Below are positions 61,590-64,000 of a DNA stretch of 64,000 bases, piece by piece; within the stretch, counting starts at the first letter, position 1; every line of letters begins with the position of its first letter. The translations under genes and the position numbers were made by a program. Source of the DNA: Bradyrhizobium oligotrophicum S58 (GTDB taxonomy: Bacteria > Pseudomonadota > Alphaproteobacteria > Rhizobiales > Xanthobacteraceae); contig NC_020453.1 of NCBI RefSeq assembly GCF_000344805.1, positions 6,605,001-6,669,000 on the forward strand, written 5' to 3'. Below the pieces are notes generated by a model. That model had not been told where the DNA came from. It saw nothing but the letters and a program-made list of their open reading frames with translations, and made no database searches.

Positions 61590-62801
61590 TCATGCCGCCT
61601 GCGCGAGGCCCATCTCGGCCCAGATCTCCGACAGCGCCGACACCAGATGCTCGATGTCGGCATCGGAGTGATAGGGCGACGGCGTGATGCGCAGCCGCTC
61701 GGTGCCGCGCGGCACCGTCGGATAGTTGATCGGCTGCACATAGATGCCGTAGCGGTCGAGCAGGATGTCGCTGATCCGCTTGCACAGCACGGGATCCCTG
61801 ACCATCACCGGCACGATGTGGCTGGGATTGTCGAGATGGCTCACCCCGGCCTCGTCGAGCCGGCGGCGCAGCCGCGCCACGCGGTCTTGATGCCGGGCGC
61901 GCTCGACAGTGCTGCCCTTGAGGTGGCGGATGCTGGTCAGCGCCCCCGCGGCCACCGCTGGCGGCAACGAGCTGGAGAAGATGAAGCCGGAGGCGAAGCT
62001 GCGGACGAAATCGCAGACCGTGTCGGACGCCGTGATGTAGCCGCCGATGACACCGAACGCCTTGGCCAAGGTGCCCTCGATGACGGTCAGGCGGTCGGCG
62101 ACGCCGTCGCGCTCGGAGATGCCGCCGCCGCGCGGGCCGTACAGGCCGACGGCGTGAACCTCGTCGAGATAGGTCATCGCGTTGTATTCGTCGGCGACGT
62201 CGCAGATGTCGGAGATCGGCGAGATGTCGCCATCCATCGAATAGACGCTCTCGAACGCGATCAGCTTCGGCACCTTCGGGTCGAGGTCCGACAGCTTGTC
62301 CCTGAGATCGGCGACGTCGTTGTGGCGCCAGATGCGGGTCTCGCAGCGGCTGTGGCGGATGCCCTCGATCATCGAGGCATGGTTGAGCTCGTCGGACAGG
62401 ATCACGCAGCCGGGCATGCGTGCCGCCAAGGTCGACAGCGAGGTCCAGTTCGAGACATAGCCGGAGTTGAACAGCAGCGCCGCCTGCTTGCCGTGGAGGT
62501 GGGCGAGCTCATCCTCGAGCAGGATGTGATAATGGTTGGTGCCGCTGATGTTGCGGGTGCCGCCGGCGCCGGCGCCGCAGCGGTCGAGCGCCGCGTGCAT
62601 CGCCTCCAGCACCTTCGGATGCTGGCCCATGCCGAGATAATCGTTGGAGCACCACACGGCCACGTCACGCTCGCCATGGGGACCGCGATAGGTTGCGATC
62701 GGGAAGGCGCCGGCCTTGCGCTCGAGATCGGCGAACACGCGATAGCGTCCTTCGCGTCTGAGGCCGTCGAGCTGGCGGCGGAAATAGTCTTCGTAGTTCA
62801 T
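61590..62801 (-). CDS. hemA: 5-aminolevulinate synthase (C4 pathway)
   Basis: A 403-residue PLP enzyme joining glycine and succinyl-CoA. The PLP lysine is in [16 protein letters not shown] near 245, with the glycine-binding CSNDYLGMG near 50 and [15 protein letters not shown] near 85. Its ATG overlaps the puhE stop (ATGA). Its place in the photosynthesis cluster suggests a copy dedicated to bacteriochlorophyll supply. Confidence 0.95.
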   Translation of the reverse strand: MNYEDYFRRQLDGLRREGRYRVFADLERKAGAFPIATYRGPHGERDVAVWCSNDYLGMGQHPKVLEAMHAALDRCGAGAGGTRNISGTNHYHILLEDELAHLHGKQAALLFNSGYVSNWTSLSTLAARMPGCVILSDELNHASMIEGIRHSRCETRIWRHNDVADLRDKLSDLDPKVPKLIAFESVYSMDGDISPISDICDVADEYNAMTYLDEVHAVGLYGPRGGGISERDGVADRLTVIEGTLAKAFGVIGGYITASDTVCDFVRSFASGFIFSSSLPPAVAAGALTSIRHLKGSTVERARHQDRVARLRRRLDEAGVSHLDNPSHIVPVMVRDPVLCKRISDILLDRYGIYVQPINYPTVPRGTERLRITPSPYHSDADIEHLVSALSEIWAEMGLAQAA

Positions 62802-63823
62802 GGTACTCCCCCCTGTGCTGTCGTGTTCGGATCGACCGGACTCGTGACCGACACCGCGGCCAGTCCGGTCATGGTTTGCGCCTGCGCGTCAGCACAGGCC
62901 TGGCGATAGGCCTGGCGGAACTGCTCTTCCAGGCGCTGCCGCGCCATGGCTGCAGCTGTCTTCTGCGCGGACATCGGGCGCTGGGCCTGCGGCGCAGGAG
63001 GCACGACGGCGAGCACCGGCCGCACCAATGGCGTGACGGGCACCGGCACCGGAACGGCCGCCATCGCGGGCTCCGCCGGCGCGCTCCAGCGCCACAGATT
63101 GATCACCGGCATCGGCAGCGCCATGAAGCCATGCTCGAGCAGGCCGAGCGCGATCAGCGAGGCCAGCAGCGATAGCGCCACGCCGTCGAACGAGGACTTG
63201 GCGCCGAGCGCAGCGGCGGCAACCAGCGCTGTCGCCGCGGTCGCCGCGCCAATCGAGAACGGAAACAACAGGTTGATCGACTTCTTCGCGAAATAGCTGC
63301 GCATGAACCGGACCTGCTGCGGCAGCAGCTCATCGTTCAGGGTGCGCACGCCGAGGAACAGATTGATCTTGGCGCTCTGCCGCAGCACCAGCAGCGCCGC
63401 GAACGTCCACCAGCTGAGCCGGTTCGGCGCGCCGGACGTCACGGCAAACACCAGGCCCGCGGTCACGATCAGCGCCAGCTCATGATAGGCGATCGCCTGC
63501 AGGGCGAAGCCGACGCGCGAGGCCGGCGTGCAGTCGCGCGGACAGGGCTCCGGCCGTGGCCCGGTGATCCAGCCGGCGAGCAGCGACATCTCGACCGTGC
63601 CCCACAGCAGGATCGCGCAGGTGAAGGCGCAATAGGCGCTGGAATCCTCGGCGGCCTGGCTCGACACCGCGACGCCCGACAGGGCCGCGACGAACGCCGC
63701 GGCCGTGCCCCATTTGAACGCGGCCGGATGGCGGGCGGCGAGCCCGACCAGCGCCAGCACGGCGCCGGTCGAGAACCACCAGACGAACACGACATAGGGA
63801 ATGGCAATCGCGGTCGCGCCCAT
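62798..63823 (-). CDS. puhE: Photosynthetic complex assembly protein PuhE
   Basis: A 341-residue membrane protein. About seven hydrophobic segments run to residue 240 ([20 protein letters not shown] first), with [20 protein letters not shown] in the middle, typical of the family annotated as photosynthetic complex assembly protein 2. A proline/valine-rich linker and a charged cytoplasmic tail of about 100 residues follow, longer than I expect for the family. PuhE affects reaction-centre and bacteriochlorophyll levels in Rhodobacter. It follows the acsF-like gene after 13 bp. Confidence 0.85.
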   Translation of the reverse strand: MGATAIAIPYVVFVWWFSTGAVLALVGLAARHPAAFKWGTAAAFVAALSGVAVSSQAAEDSSAYCAFTCAILLWGTVEMSLLAGWITGPRPEPCPRDCTPASRVGFALQAIAYHELALIVTAGLVFAVTSGAPNRLSWWTFAALLVLRQSAKINLFLGVRTLNDELLPQQVRFMRSYFAKKSINLLFPFSIGAATAATALVAAAALGAKSSFDGVALSLLASLIALGLLEHGFMALPMPVINLWRWSAPAEPAMAAVPVPVPVTPLVRPVLAVVPPAPQAQRPMSAQKTAAAMARQRLEEQFRQAYRQACADAQAQTMTGLAAVSVTSPVDPNTTAQGGVP

Positions 63824-63836
63824 GGCCGGCTCCTTG

Positions 63837-64000
63837 TTACCAGGCGGGTTGCAGCGTGATCTCCCGCGGCAGCTCGTTGCTCTTGGCCGGCAGCATGTAC
63901 AGCCGGCCGAAGGTCAGCGCCGCCTTCAGCGGCAGCAAGGTACGCTTGATCGCGCCCATCACGCCGCCCTGCGCCTTGGCGTCCGCAATCGCTTCCGACA
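63837..64000 (-). CDS. acsF: Probable aerobic Mg-protoporphyrin monomethyl ester cyclase, C-terminal fragment
   Basis: Only the last 54 codons are in the window, reading SEAIADAKAQGG at the edge and ending ALTFGRLYMLPAKSNELP then REITLQPAW. The ending, with leucine/proline then PAW, is the tail I recall for AcsF, and acsF directly precedes puhE and hemA in related photosynthesis clusters. The diiron-binding part is outside, so the call rests on the tail and on gene order. Confidence 0.6.
   Translation of the reverse strand, partial: SEAIADAKAQGGVMGAIKRTLLPLKAALTFGRLYMLPAKSNELPREITLQPAW

Overview
The window is high-GC alphaproteobacterial DNA. One stretch encodes an uptake [NiFe]-hydrogenase with its H2 sensor, a red-type Calvin-Benson-Bassham operon, and the edge of a bacteriochlorophyll/reaction-centre assembly cluster. 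Together with Bradyrhizobium-type intergenic repeats, this points to a photosynthetic Bradyrhizobium (the BTAi1/ORS278 type); that assignment is from recall of gene order and was not searched. No tRNA, rRNA, CRISPR array, insertion sequence or integrase was seen.

Layout. 1-9.4 kb: a catabolic block with an MFS carrier (+), then on the minus strand a copper chaperone of the PCu(A)C type, a PQQ-dependent alcohol dehydrogenase, its cytochrome c, a periplasmic protein, an acyl-CoA synthetase, a frame-broken AEC permease and a ThDP-dependent lyase/synthase. 9.5-12 kb: two tandem paralogous GntR regulators and an FNT-family channel (+). 12-32.6 kb: one continuous minus-strand run, hupN-hupUV-hupSLCDF-hupGHIJK-hypABFCDE-hoxA-hupT (21 genes). 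32.7-39.6 kb: a Sel1-repeat/trypsin-like protease, then phoB-phoU-pstB-pstA-pstC-pstS with a perfect Pho box. 39.6-41 kb: a long non-coding interval full of palindromic repeats. 41-43.2 kb: small hypothetical genes, a HicA/HicB-like pair and a frame-broken secreted protein. 43.2-49 kb: oxyR/katG, a lytic transglycosylase, a PepSY protein and a TetR regulator. 49.2-59.2 kb: cbbF-P-T-A-L-S-X-Y with divergent cbbR. 59.2-64 kb: bchJ, bchE, hemA, puhE and the 3' end of a gene that looks like acsF.

How it works together. HupSLC feeds electrons from H2 to the quinone pool, the cbb enzymes fix CO2, and the bch/puh genes build the photosystem, so the 12-64 kb part reads as a photolithoautotrophy region interrupted by phosphate, peroxide and accessory genes. 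The clearest regulatory signal is three sigma-54 (-24/-12) promoters, in front of hupN, hupS and hupG, each with a TTG-N5/6-CAA dyad 66-84 bp upstream. The sigma-54 activator HoxA is encoded at the end of the third transcript and the HupUV sensor on the first, so the cluster probably controls its own sensor and activator. Other points to check are a lanthanide-type Asp pair in the PQQ dehydrogenase, an N-terminally extended HicA-like toxin, two independent frame breaks, a 16-bp-armed structured repeat, and an FNR-type box in front of the oxygen-independent cyclase gene bchE next to the oxygen-dependent cyclase gene.
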